From Cycas panzhihuaensis (Eukaryota; Cycadophyta): a DNA stretch of 64,000 nt. Shown here one piece after another: positions 1 through 11,400 of this stretch (the stretch's first letter is position 1; each line of letters starts with the position of its first letter). Location of the stretch: assembly GCA_023213395.1 (NCBI GenBank), contig CM041465.1, positions 98,091,741-98,155,740 of the forward strand, given 5' to 3'. The notes below the pieces were generated by a model that made no database searches, was not told where the DNA came from, and saw nothing but the letters and a program-made list of their open reading frames with translations. Both the position numbers and the translations under genes were made by a program.

Positions 1-750
1 CGAAAGGCTAGTAGGACCAACAGGCCTACTAGGAACAGTATGCGCCACATTAGGGGATGGCACATTGGTTTGGTTAGGGATGGGTATGCTAACCTTCAAT
101 TGAGGGAAATACACACCACGGGGAGATCCCGAAACACTAGGACCTCGATGAGGAATGGAAGGCGCAACACGTGCCCCCACTGCGGGAATAGGAAAGGAGC
201 GGGACATATGCGTAGGCACAAAGGGATTTGTTGTCAACGGAAGAGTAGATGAGGATGAGGCATGAGGAGGAGGAGAGGAAGAAGAAGGGGCTCCTCCACG
301 AAGAGCACCCTCAAGCCATCCAGGACGCGGTTGGAAGCATACCGCACAGCGACACTCGTTGAGAGCTTCAACTACGTCGATAGGAGGGGTTCCTACATAC
401 TCGTAAGAGGTAATTGGGACCTCGAACAAGGTAGGTCCCTCGGGATGCTCCTCATAAGAGTCATTGATCACATGGTAAGTCTCAAGAGGAGCGGATCCTT
501 CTACGACATGGGTAGAGGGATGGACATCGAGTGAGAGATGTTGGTCACTTGGGTAGTAAAGGGGTTCATTACCCTCTTGGGTGGACCCGGGAATAGAGGA
601 AGGAAAAGCATGGGTTTCTAAGGTTGAAGTGTGGTAGGCCCAATCAGAAGAGTATCCCTCCATAGTCAGATCAGAATCTGACAAAGGAAGAGGGTGATAC
701 TCAGGGTCTTCTAACGATGGAGGTAGAGCATGGCGAGAGAAGCGTCGCAT
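1..750 (-). CDS. Tat-type gag N-terminal region, open frame, partial (runs off left edge)
   Basis: An uninterrupted frame of 250 codons runs from an ATG at 750 down to base 1 and continues outside the window. It starts 172 bp after the primer-binding site of LTR T1. The first residues are MRRFSRHALPPSLEDPEYHP, followed by an acidic, Ser/Tyr-rich stretch, a small cysteine cluster (C133, C135, C138, with W145), and a Ser/Pro-rich low-complexity stretch around residues 150-170. No enzymatic motif is visible. The right-hand copy (63623-64000) has the same protein with scattered substitutions, and the decayed T4 element has a recognisable homologue at the same distance from its PBS, upstream of a clear gag. 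I therefore infer the N-terminal part of Gag, or a pre-gag ORF as in Ogre-type elements. Lack of stops suggests a young, possibly still coding element. Confidence 0.8.
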   Translation of the reverse strand, partial: MRRFSRHALPPSLEDPEYHPLPLSDSDLTMEGYSSDWAYHTSTLETHAFPSSIPGSTQEGNEPLYYPSDQHLSLDVHPSTHVVEGSAPLETYHVINDSYEEHPEGPTLFEVPITSYEYVGTPPIDVVEALNECRCAVCFQPRPGWLEGALRGGAPSSSSPPPHASSSSTLPLTTNPFVPTHMSRSFPIPAVGARVAPSIPHRGPSVSGSPRGVYFPQLKVSIPIPNQTNVPSPNVAHTVPSRPVGPTSLS

Positions 751-904
751 GCAAGATCAACCAACAGTGTTAGGGAAAAAGAGAGGGCGGTAAGGCACAC
801 GCGTTGGGGGCTGCCCAACGTAGAGATCGAAATAGGTATAAAAGGATCACAAAAAGGTAGCGAAACCAATGGAAGAGAGCGGAAACTAGCTCCCTTACTA
901 GCAG

Positions 905-922
905 TCCCCAGTATGGTTGCCA
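905..922 (-). other. Primer-binding site of element T1 (tRNA-Arg-like)
   Basis: On minus the sequence TGGCAACCATACTGGGGA begins two bases after the LTR's terminal CA. The right copy reads TGGTGACCATACTAGGGA and T4 reads TAGCGACCATACTAGAGA. The shared TGGCGACCA start is what the 3' end of a plant tRNA-Arg ending in TGGTCGCCA would pair with; the remaining bases fit less well. Position and three-fold conservation support PBS; the tRNA identity is inference. Confidence 0.6.
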
Positions 923-945
923 GTGGACGTGCGTCTACGGGATAG

Positions 946-1392
946 CTACCTAACTAAATAGGTGTGGTAAGAGCGGGTGGTAATGTGATTGAGAAAGAGA
1001 CCTATAAGTAGGGTAATTACCACGCAGGGCACCCCATGCGCCGGAGCGCGAGTTTGGGACTTGCAATAGAATGTGGCTACCAAAGGGTGATCCTCCACCA
1101 CTTCGAACAAAGGGTGAGGAGGTGCAGGGTTAGCCTGGGTTGACCTAGGGGAAGGATCCTCCCACCCTTGGATGGCCGGAAGGGAAAGAGGAGGAGCCTT
1201 TAAGGGTTTCCCTAAAGCAACGGGAAACGAAGAAGGATAGGCAAACGACTGGCCTATAGACGAGGTCACTTTGGTTATCCGGCAAAGCGAGGAATCAAAT
1301 GAAAGCAAGAGGGATGATCTGAGAAGATGGATCAAGGTATGCCTAAGCAAACTAACCGGGCATACGAGTAATGCAGAGGGCAAGGAGTTCAC
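946..1392 (-). other. Open frame of 148 codons inside LTR T1, shared with T7
   Basis: This frame lies in the 3' part of the LTR (probably U5). T7 has a homologous frame at 62747-63319. Shared stretches include SLLRHTLIH and AIQGWEDP followed by RSTQANP. T7 has an in-frame stop near its C-terminus (after HCRS) where T1 continues to HTYLVR. The N-terminal parts are in different frames. No known domain. It may be a by-product of pyrimidine-rich sequence; whether it codes is open. Confidence 0.25.
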
Positions 1393-3100
1393 ACAGCTAA
1401 GACAGAGGGGAAAGGTGAAAAGGAGCGGTTCCTATGACCTTTTCCTATGGGTAGCAGAGATGCATGCAATAAAACAAATAGAGCGTAAACCGAAAGCAAA
1501 GTTAAGTTTCCCTTTTGATCTCCGATATGTTAATTACTAAGAAGGAATTCAAAAGGAAAGGGTAGTAGGGTGGAGTGAGGCGTGCACCTAGACCGGAGGC
1601 GTGTGTGACGAGGGCCTTCTTGAGGGACACCAAACTACTTCACGAGGTGCGTCAGATGCGAGGCGTCGTGGCGAATTGGAAAGAGGGGCTCCCTTACCTT
1701 CCCCAGAAAAATACTAAAGTACAATGCGAAGGAAGAAAAGAACCGAATACTAGCGACTAAAGAAGTATGGAAGTACAATATGCGCAGGAGCACTTACTGG
1801 CAACGGACCAAGCGAAAAACATCTTTTGCGCTCTCCAAGCACCTGCAAGTAATGGCAACCTCCCCCTTTCTAGAGAAAGAGTACTAACATGCAATGACGA
1901 GATCCTAACAATACATGTCTATGTAATACAAATATAAACTTAAACACATATATGTTAGCATCAACACAACAATGATAGTATGTAAAAGAGGGCAACCAAA
2001 GTGAAAGAAAAGTAACCGGTAAGCCTCAGAGTGGCCCACCTCCCGCAAAGAACACCCCAACCTCCCCCCAAAAGCCACAAGGCAACGAGGGCAAGGCCAA
2101 GAGAGATGGCTAGAAATAGTAGCAAAGGGGTGAAGCAGAGCCAAAGAAGACCTACGGCGAACCGGGGTGCTATGGAGAGCAAATCGGGCTGCCGGGAAAA
2201 TAGTTAGACAAGGACAAGCAGTCAGGACTTATGTAAGTTGCCCAGACCTAAGCCTAAGCCCTTAAACCAGCGCTGCAATATGTGACAGCGCTGATTTCAG
2301 CGGCTAAGGAAGGGCCAACAAACCCTTGTTTGAGTGCCAAGGACAGCACGAGGCAAGAGGGAAGGTTTGGGGGGCTTAAAGCTACTTGAGGAGCGTGGAA
2401 GTGGTACGGAATCCACCCAGCTCCTTCCCAAACCCTATGTCAACCCTCAGTACCGCTGCCTTGAGCAACAAATGCAGGTAAAAGGCACTATGACAGAGGT
2501 AGAACAACCTAATGAAAAGAGGAAAAACAACCCTCACAAAGACAAGCAAGATAGAGCATCAATATCACAAGAGAAACAACTCAAATCAATAAATACTTGA
2601 GTGGAAGAGGAAAGGTGCTTGCCTCAGCCAAGGGTTGGCAAGGAGAGGCTGAGAAATCAACCCAAAACTGTGGTGTAGCAGGTTTGGGACCCTGCTAGTG
2701 AAGTTGGAAGGAGAACACCTGCACTTGGAACACTTGAAGACTGCCTGGGGCAAGAATCTACTGAAATCTCTCCAAGGGGCCCTCTTCAAGGTGTGTGAGG
2801 GGCTGGGAAGATGTCCTAGCCATCTAGGAAGGAGCTAGGCTGGAGGAGAGACGCAGGTCCTGTGGTAGCAGCAGGGCAGCAGAGAAGAGCAGAGCACAGC
2901 GTGGTTTCCTTGAGGAGCAATCCAAAAAGTGGGCTAAAAGTTCTCAAAAATGAGTAGATCATGCCTTAAGTACCCAACCCAAACCCTAAAGTGAGTGATT
3001 AGGGTGCGGCTGGCAGCGAGTTAAGTTGCGAGACACGTGGCAGTTTTGCAATAAATGCGAAATTACCACAGCGGATTTTAAAAAACAAGTTAGAACAGTC

Positions 3101-3164
3101 ATACCACCGCAAAATCTGCGGTACCGTGGATATTCCGGCGGTACTGCGAAAATCTCGGCGGTAT
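3101..3164 (-). repeat. 20 bp-period GTAC-centred array in U3 of T1
   Basis: Plus-strand positions 3101, 3121, 3141 and 3161 carry ATAC, GTAC, GTAC and GTAT, exactly 20 bp apart. On minus the units read like TACCGCCGAGATTTTCGCAG. Equivalent arrays lie in T3, T4, T5, T6 and T7. Confidence 0.85.
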
Positions 3165-4866
3165 CAACCCAGAGGCAAAAACAAGCCTGGCCAGCCAGCC
3201 AAGGCTATGGGCAAATGACAAAAAGGGCCAATAGGGGGCTAAGACACCCACCCGGGGGTAAACAAGCCAACAAACGGGTCCAACAGAGCAAAAATAGGGC
3301 TCAAATTGTGTGGCAAGTCAACCAAACGATGACGGGTCATCACACGGGCGGAGGTGGCGCAAACAGAGTGGATCTTGGAGCGAGGAGGGCAAATGCGGGA
3401 AGTGGAGTGGCCACCAGGGTGCCACACTTGCTGGGAGTGTGCCCCTGCTATAGTCGTCATAGGCTAAAATAAGTGTAGACGAAGACAAAGTCGCCTACAA
3501 AGCCACACACATGCAGACATGCAAGCAAACACTCATCAAATGAAAATGATGATGAGGCGAGAAACATACCTGCACTTACCTGAGTCGGTGATTCCGTATC
3601 CATTCTCGGAAGCCAGGAAACAGATTCTCAAACAAGGGTTTACAACATGTAAATTCCATCATCACGTTCTTCATGTGATTCTCGAAGATATCTCTTGTAT
3701 GCTCTAAAGTCGTCTATATCCATCTACACCTATGCATCATACATTAAGATTTATCTTTGTGGTTGGCTATGCCTGAGTTGGAATGGGATTGTCGTTGTGA
3801 GTTATATGCAATCCATACTATGATGTCTTCCATGTCATTCTTTGTATTGCAAGTTATATAACCTCTTCAACTTGTTGCCCTAACATTTTGCATGTTGATA
3901 CACTACTCTCCTAGATGATTCCTCCCTTTCATTGTGTTTTGCCTTTAACACTTACTTTAATGGGCCTTTCACAAGTAATTCTTCATGCTATGTCATTAGG
4001 GTTTTCTCCTTGTTGGTTGACTCTAGAATGTCTCGTGGTAAGGCCTATGCTTTTAGGCATATATGTTTTCTTCTCCTCTGTCATTGATTCTGCATGCTTT
4101 ATATCACTAGACTGCATGCTATGGGGGCATCTTCCTTAGTTTTGAACATTCCATACAAACAACATAATTTTTTATATTTTTAATTTTCTTTTATTTCTTC
4201 CTTTTTGTATTTTATTTTCTTTAATCTTCTAGGTATTCAAATGCAGGTATAATTTCTTTTTATTTTTAGAACTTTTAAGGGTAGATTAGCTACTCAAATC
4301 CACTTGCAAACAAGTATATTTTTTCATGAACAAGGAGTGATTTTTGACCTCTAGATGTCAAAAAGTGTCTCCTTCATCTAGTATATGCAACACCTTTGCA
4401 ATTTGCTTGTTGGCTTGTAAAGAGATTGGCATACACCAACTAAATATTCTCACTTTCAACAAAAGATAATGTATCTTCAAAGAATGCAGACTTCAACATA
4501 AAGAACAATCATGTAACATTATTTTGGCTAGTGCCATACATATTAACTTATCCACAAATTTTAACTTGAAAAACTTCTGAGTAATCTCTCAGATTAGTCT
4601 CATTCTTTAAGTTGAAATATGTAATATTCCAACTATATTTAACCTCAAATATCTTTTAAAAATAGTAATAAATCAGCTCTAAAATTTTAATATGAATCCT
4701 AGAAAGTGTGCATCTCAAATAGACCAAAAATAACTTAAAAAACAAGAAAAAGAACATTGCAGGCCACTAAAAGGGCCCTAAAATAAATTCTAAGGAAGAC
4801 AAAAAAGACTCTAAAAAATTAAACAAACTAGGCTTTACAAAATGTCCTTCCAAGGATTCAACTATA

Positions 4867-4906
4867 GGCTCTAATGCTAAAATGTTGACTCTGATACTAA
4901 AATATT
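4867..4906 (-). repeat. Tandemly duplicated tRNA-Met PBS-like sequence
   Basis: Two adjacent 20 bp units, GGCTCTAATGCTAAAATGTT and GACTCTGATACTAAAATATT, match at 16 of 20 positions. On minus each contains a relative of TGGTATCAGAGC, the copia primer-binding site. The flanking sequence to the right, up to about 5307 where minus reads TGTTAGATGG, could be the remains of a minus-strand LTR of about 400 bp. No partner LTR was found. Confidence 0.4.
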
Positions 4907-5252
4907 GAAAAAAAATTCTAACTTTAATAACACTATGTTAGGAGATGACTGTGAAAGCTAATTGACAATATAAGGAGGCCCAACAAGGATATATAATGGA
5001 TAAATAGAGGTGAGTGTAAGATAGACACATGAGTAATAATATGATGAATATATACAAGTATGATATACACAAGATGTACAGAAGAATGGTCAAACTTTAT
5101 CTCATTGAAAGAATCATGTACATATTTATAAAATAGTTTACTTCATGTAAAAAACCCTCTACATCAACTTGTGTATACTGAGACACATGTTTAGGTGACT
5201 ATAATATAATATTTACAAAATATTGAGAAAATAAGAATGGGGTTAGATATAA

Positions 5253-5305
5253 CATCTAATGTAATTGAATATTACCATCTAATGTAATTGAATATTACCA
5301 TCTAA
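5253..5305. repeat. 23 bp tandem repeat, 2.3 copies
   Basis: The unit begins CATCTAATGTAATTGAATAT and occurs at 5253-5275 and 5276-5298, then again for seven bases. The two full copies are identical, so the duplication is recent compared with the surrounding decay. Confidence 0.9.
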
Positions 5306-6049
5306 CACTAATAACTCCACCCCTAATAGTTAAATTTAATTGTAATCAACTATTTGAAGAAAGGATTTATCTAAAAGTACAATAATTTTATTATATCTAT
5401 ATCTATTTATCTATATATGTGTGTGTATGGGTGTTTTATCGTTTTTTTTTTTGTTAATTTTACTATTGATAATGATTAATATTTTAAAAATAAATTAGAT
5501 AATTGATACCTTTGTTAGATGATTTACTAGTAGTAAATCACTTCAAATGAGCTAAATAAGAACCTAACTTTGTTTAGAGATTAAACTATTACATGGATCT
5601 CCATCTAATAGAGGATTCCAACCATTAACTACGTAACTTTTTTAAAGAACCTCTTAGAATTATCCTTGGTTTTTCAAATTGACAGAAAATTTATGGAGCC
5701 TTTCACTTTAACCTTAGCCATATTTTAGATAGATATTAGCTAAGCTAAGATTTTCCAAGCTTTCTTAATCATGAAAAGCCATCTTCAATATTTGTTCTAA
5801 CTTGTAACTTCCAAGAAGGATCTCCTTATGAAGCCTTAATTATTCACTTTGTCACTAAGGCTTGGCCATGGATTATAGCATCTGACATGAGCTCAGTAAA
5901 TAGTAGCACTATATACTAGTAAAATATTTAATGGATAATCACAATAGATATGAAATTAATCCAACATATATGAATCTCAAAAAATAACAGTAACTAATAG
6001 TAGTAATGATATCATAATAGAATAATTGAGTAAAATTAATTCATCTTAA

Positions 6050-6324
6050 TATTGAAAAATAAACCTGCAGAAAAATAATATTGACAAAACAGAATAAACC
6101 ACCTCAGGATCAAATGGTACCCTTAAGGTACCTCAAATTGTATTAACACCAACAAAACATCTTTATAACAGATACTTCATATAATACACTATATGTATAT
6201 TTATAATACATGATATGATAGTTTATGGGACCCATCATGTGTGTGGGACATAATAAAAATATAATTGCATACAAATGTGTATTACCAATATTCCTCAGGA
6301 GCCGTGAACTAAGTTATTCCAACA
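6050..6324 (-). repeat. 3' LTR of copia A
   Basis: 275 bp, starting TGTTGGAATAACTTAG on minus at 6324. Same length as the partner at 12802-13076. The terminal TG at the far end has mutated to TA. Confidence 0.9.
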
Positions 6325-6438
6325 CTCCCCCTTAATGCACATTTAGGTCATTTGTATTTACAATGCTTTGTTCTTAGAAATGTCTTGAAGATGATATCTT
6401 CAACTTGATCCTTGTCTTTAATCATATAGTGATGTCTT

Positions 6439-6761
6439 TGTTGGAAAACATAACTGAAGTAAACACGGTCGACATGATCTTTTACATCAGGCAGATATCA
6501 AGTAGAAATAGATTGCATGGGATACCAGATTGCCATGGGAAACCCTTACAAGTGAAAATCCACAAATAATAATAATCACATTATGACAAAATGATGTTGT
6601 TACAAAGAATGGACTTTGATCTATATTTATAGATCTAAAGTACTAAAATATCAATACAATTACATCTGTCGACTCACTACACTTGAAAATATTCCTCCAC
6701 ATAATTAGGCACATAAATAGGGTCCCATTTATATTAGTTGGTATGGATACATATTCTAACA
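6439..6761 (-). repeat. 3' LTR of copia B
   Basis: 323 bp, equal in length to 10180-10502 and visibly diverged from it at many positions, mostly transitions, so the insertion is old. Confidence 0.92.
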
Positions 6762-6859
6762 TCCCCTCTTAATGTAAATGTGGGGTAACAAGGTTTATCA
6801 TTGGGAATACATCTCCTTTCAAGGATAACCTTACCCAACCTAATATGCACAAACGTCGA

Positions 6860-7110
6860 TATAGTGATCTTTAGTTTGAGCTTGGTGAATACGTCTACAA
6901 GTCGATCTCAACTTGGATAATCTTCAACCTGTATCTTTCCTGATCTGATCTTCACTCAGATGTAATGGTGTTATGCCTCGTATATGCTCGATTCTTTAGA
7001 AATACTCCAACAGGCTTGCAACCATACAACTCTCTCTACACCTGATACTTTATCCATACAATTCAGCCATATTCCTTTGACTAAACCAAGAGGTTGAGCC
7101 ACTTGAGCTA
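6860..7110 (-). pseudogene. Copia B RNase H C-terminus remnant
   Basis: Read on minus, the segment gives in order an ALWLR-like VVWLQ, an HIEVRYHF-like HHYIxVKIR, and LVDVFTK, matching the family end motif VADIFTKPL. These are the last landmarks of copia RNase H, and they lie just upstream of the purine tract and 3' LTR, as expected. Stops and frameshifts interrupt them. Known of the family: RNase H removes RNA from the RNA:DNA hybrid during reverse transcription. No functional product is possible. Confidence 0.7.
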
Positions 7111-10100
7111 TGTGAATCACCTATTTAAGTCTTTATTAAGGAACACTAATATATGATATGATACCCAACTATCTAAAGCTGCTAAAGTAAGGATTAAACA
7201 GACTAGTAAATAGAGATTAGTGTAAATGTCTCATCATACCTTAATCCTTCTTCTTGCTAGAGGTCACTTGTGCAACAAGTCTTCAAACTTGCAAACTGAC
7301 CAGGATCTTTACTTCAATATAGCTCTCCATTGTGAATCAACACTTGCTGGAATGTTGGTATCTATCATAAATTTTGATTGGTATGCTGATCCATGATCTT
7401 CCATCATCCTGTAGGTCTTCAACTGTTAATGAAACATGGGGTTGTAATCCATGTCTCATCATCTAACAACTCTTCATCATCAATCTTTCACTAGGTCCTG
7501 TTTTTGTCTCAAGCACAATGTTAGGTAAACAAACCTCCACACCTACTGAATAATGATTTAGAAAAATGAAGTAATGAAAGATAAAACCTGTAACCAAATG
7601 ACACTAAGCATAATACGTCATAAACTCATATGACATCTAGACTTATCACAATGCATTCCCATGTAGATCACACTATTTGTAAGCTAAATAACCCATAGGC
7701 TTCAAACTCTTGCAATCTTACTACTACAATCTTCGTCTAAGATGCATGCATTCTAATGCACCAAAGGAAACAAATGGAAGGCTTCTAACTTGGTCCAAAT
7801 ACATAAGATATTAGGGGGAAAATATGCCACGAACAATCACAACAAGGGATCCTAACTACCTATCTACTACAACTTCTACCATCAAATCTATGGGAGGCAA
7901 ACTCTAACCTGCACCAACCTCACTATCTATATCATGATATTTACTTGCAATGCAACCTTACAGGCCAATTGTACATACCATGACAAAGGCATCACTGATT
8001 TTAAGGCATCTTGTCTTAGACCTTTCCATTCACACTTTAAATTTCATCAAACACACTATCTTGGGTCCACATCAGACTTGTTCAGATATGCACCCATGTA
8101 GAACCAGCATCAAATAGACCATAAACCTCATGCTAACATCAATCCAACTAGTCAAAGTATAAAGGTCCATCATCAACTAACAACCACTCATACACATAAA
8201 TTTTGAACTTCATGTCATCTCATACACATCAAATGCAACAAAACTTGAATGTAACTGTATATAACACACTCATATCACTGAATAATCACATAAACATGAA
8301 CTTATGTAATGATCTATGGCACACTAATAGTAGTAACAGAGTTTGCATTAATTTGCAACTAAGGTATCTCACGCCCTTCTTCACCCATAAGCTATTTTAT
8401 GTAAACCACATGAAAAGATAATCAAATATCACCTTATATCACCTACTCTCTCTCACCCTATCATGCCTTCAAAATTGCCTAATCAACTTGCCATGTAACT
8501 CACACGTAACAAGTGCCTTATCTCGCCCTTCAACAATTGCCTCTTCACCTAACTCACCCTCTTTGTAAAGCATATACAAGAGAGCTAGGTATCACCCTTT
8601 TAATCCTCTCATGAAATCATATACAAGAGCACAATCTAATGTTTCAAGATCACTTAAATAGCCACTACTATAGTGCCTAAGAGAACACTTACTTTGCCTT
8701 CAAACATTACCATATTTATGCCATTAAAGATAAGCCATATTACACTTAATAGCAAAATGAATGACTTTAAATGGAATAATATATTGATGTAGCGTAAGAG
8801 ATATAATGACAAAGTGAGCAACCTCATTAAATCATATAACTTTGAAATGTATCAAAGTAATATGTTAAACAAGAAAATAGATAACTTGAATTTAAAAACA
8901 TATGGATAGATAAGGGCATCTTTACCAATATTGAAATATATCAATGTGTGAACTTTATAAAGTAGACAAATTGATATTATATTATCAATCAAATGCCACT
9001 TTATATCAATGGGCATTGAAAAAAATATCAAGACGCCACAGGCAACATCAAAAAATATACATACAAAGATTGTATATAAGCCAGTGACCAGATTACATTG
9101 GCGACTTTATTCTGAACGTGAACAAGTGGCCTGCATAAATATATCACGGATGATGGCACGACATAGTATATGTGGAGATAGTGGTGCAATATATCATCCA
9201 CGACTGCATGTAATCATGCATGCAAATACATAACCCACAGACTGATTAAGGTACAAAGTCAGATTTATCTCAAGTGACTCAGTATTCATGCAGGGCAAAC
9301 TCATTACAAGAAAAACAAGGCAATTTCAAAATATATCATGTGCAGACCACATATATATTTAAATATGAGCAGATAACATTTGATTTAATATGGCTAGGTG
9401 ACTTCATATTAACAATACACAGGCAGATACATAGATCAGGCTATAATATATTATCATCACGCATCAGACGTATAACAAACACCATTACAATAATATAGTA
9501 TTAACAGTTTGACGGATTGTAATATGAACTAACATCGGTGGAATAAATTTAACAGCTAGGCTATAATAAATGGAGGTGACAAAAATATTAATGACATTTT
9601 AATATTTTCACATTGTGGATTAAATAAATCATCACACAACAGTTTGGGCAAATCATATTAACACACATGGCATCTCAAATATATCACGGTGATTATATAT
9701 ATTGACATGTAGTGGTGATACAATATATATATTGAAACCCTAAATATTAATGAGTAATTAATATATTGATCATACCTCAAATATTTGATTATATTGATGA
9801 CATATGGGTCTGCAATTAGGTTTGCTGGGGTTATGCACTCTCCCACTAGTAACAGAGGGTTGGTAATCATCTCTAGGGTATGTAAACTCAGTGGCATCAT
9901 CAAATAAGAATCTGACACCTTCAATAGGCTCAAACGACACTCACATGGCTGGCAACAAAGTCATAACTCATCCACACACCTTCGTATAGCTCAAAATACA
10001 TGTAAACAAGGATAGAAGGCTTCCACAATCTACCAACAATCATCTATAGCTCCGTGGCTATTTTGCAGGGTCATCAAACACATCAATCTACTTAGGACAA

Positions 10101-10167
10101 TCCAACATGGCCTGACACCATCGATTGGGCCTTCGACAATGATCATCTGCCTGTGCACAACCTACAA
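7111..10167 (-). other. Interior of copia B without recognisable coding
   Basis: Expected to hold gag to RT, but I recognise no copia motif in any frame. Short open frames at 8203-8421, 9009-9233 and 9274-9498 on plus lack domain features and fit chance. The sequence is AT-rich with many ATATAT runs. It may be a non-autonomous interior or simply decayed. Confidence 0.5.
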
Positions 10168-10179
10168 GCTCTAACACCA
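10168..10179 (-). other. PBS of copia B (initiator tRNA-Met)
   Basis: The minus strand reads TGGTGTTAGAGC immediately after the 5' LTR end, differing from the canonical TGGTATCAGAGC by two transitions. Confidence 0.9.
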
Positions 10180-10502
10180 TGTTGGGAAACACAACTAAAG
10201 TAAACAAGGTCGATAAGATCTTTCACATTAGGCAGATATCAAGTAGAAACAGATCACATGGGATACTAGATTGTCGTGGGAAATCCTTACAAGTGAAAAC
10301 CCACAAATAATAGTAATCAAATTATGACAAAATGATATTGTTATAAAGGATGGACTTTGATCTATATTTATAGATCTAAAGTGCCCAAATATCAATATAA
10401 TTACATTTTTCAGATGACTACACTTAAAAATATTCCTTCACATAATTAGGCACATAAATAGGGCCCTATTTACATTAATTAGTATAGACACATATTCCAA
10501 TA
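10180..10502 (-). repeat. 5' LTR of copia B
   Basis: 323 bp direct-repeat partner of 6439-6761, ending in TGTTGGGA on plus beside the PBS. Confidence 0.92.
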
Positions 10503-10879
10503 GTCTTTATTGTAGGATGATGTTTTCAACTTGATTTTCATCTTCAATCATGAAATGATATCTTTACTATAATAGCTCTAGCAAGTGCAAATCTTAATTC
10601 TTCATCGTGGTTTGTCTAGTTTGATTTTGATATAGATCCTATAAAGTAACCATCTTCAAATACAACCTACTTGTGATCATTATCCTATATAAATTCTTGA
10701 TCAATATATACAATAGTGATTTCTTCAACCTTTTGAGTGGAATCTTCATCGGCTTGTATATTCTTTGAACTTAAATCAATACTCAAAGCAGGAACATCAT
10801 TTAGACTTGAATCAAGATGAGACTCATCTTCTATAGGACCATCAGAGTCATATTTAATTCTTTTTTAAATAATAATGTC

Positions 10880-11400
10880 ATCTATGTAAACTTCTATTGA
10901 TTCATCACTCTCAACATCTTCAATAGTAGTACTAGTCTCATCAATGCATTCAACCATTGTCTCTTTATGTTTAGTAGAGTTTTATCAAAGTATTCTTGAC
11001 ACACTATTTCATCAGTGTCAATAATACTTTCTTCATTTGTTTTACCTATATCATAACCATCAATAATCTTATTTGTCATTTTAATCATTTATTGTATCTC
11101 TTTAGGAGTTTGTTCAAATACATCTCTTAAAAAATCCTAAGCTTCCTTAGCAGTACTTGCATCATGAATCTTAGGAATGACAAAATAATATACAGAAGGA
11201 AGATCAAACTTATCTAATATAACAAGAATCATGATAAATGCTTTTTTGTCTTTCTTCTTAAGCATTTCTTTTTCTTCGTCATCCTTAGGAATAATGTATC
11301 CATCAGTAGCAAATCTCTATAAGCCTCTAACTATGAATAGACATCTTATTTTAATTATCCAAATGAAATAGTTTTCTCTATTACACTTAGGTATCAAAAG
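10880..11400 (-). pseudogene. Copia A gag remnant
   Basis: On minus from about 11400, translation in shifting frames gives ENYFIWIIKM, then KAFIMILVILDKFDLP, STAKEA and FLRDVFEQ. This matches the order of plant copia Gag: Y-x-W-S-x-M-K-x-L, AxxxIxxxL, the S-S-K-E-A-W block and the following LxxxY region. The segment 11088-10894 stays open for 64 codons. Gag would form the virus-like particle. It lies about 1.4 kb after the 5' LTR; pol should follow but is deleted before copia B. Several stops make it non-functional. Confidence 0.65.

Larger units (their letters stand above)
924..3622 (-). mobile_element. LTR T1: 5' LTR of a young Tat-type Ty3/gypsy element
   Basis: About 2.70 kb, beginning TGTTTCCTGG at 3622 and ending GTCCA at 924, followed directly by PBS, leader and gag. 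It matches T7 (60753-63449) end to end in inverted orientation, and the two lengths differ by only 2 bp. No polypurine tract precedes it, so it is a 5' LTR. Internal landmarks in transcription order: a splice-donor-like CAGGTAAGTGCAGGTATG at 3582-3565, a four-unit 20 bp-period array at 3164-3101, a telo-box-like TTTAGGGTTTGGG around 2990, and a TACTTAAG sequence about 20 bases further at the expected TATA position. Base composition is far richer in G+C than the interior of the window. Insertion target: the 3623-4300 sequence, whose identity is uncertain. Confidence 0.85.
3623..6044. other. AT-rich sequence without recognisable genes
   Basis: No coding region is supported. The stretch 3900-4260 (pyrimidine-rich, ending in T-rich runs) loosely resembles the 3' noncoding part of the T4 element at 45540-45740 on plus and may be host to the T1 insertion; this is weak. 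Tandem and PBS-like repeats inside are listed separately. Confidence 0.4.
6439..10502 (-). mobile_element. Ty1/copia element B, decayed, nested in copia A
   Basis: Two 323 bp LTRs (6439-6761 and 10180-10502) share the ends TGTTGGAA and TTCCAACA. A perfect 5 bp target duplication GTCTT flanks the element at 6434-6438 and 10503-10507. The PBS TGGTGTTAGAGC (minus of 10168-10179) directly follows the right LTR, and a purine tract (minus of 6762-6770) precedes the left one, fixing the minus orientation. At 4.06 kb it is shorter than a complete copia element, and only the end of RNase H is recognisable. Confidence 0.92.

Noticed and set aside
3915-4139. 74-codon frame after T1
   Set aside because: No homology recognised and the DNA resembles a transposon 3' spacer.
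8203-9498. Three plus-strand frames of 72-74 codons inside copia B
   Set aside because: Antisense to the element, no domain, and separate; chance frames in AT-rich DNA.
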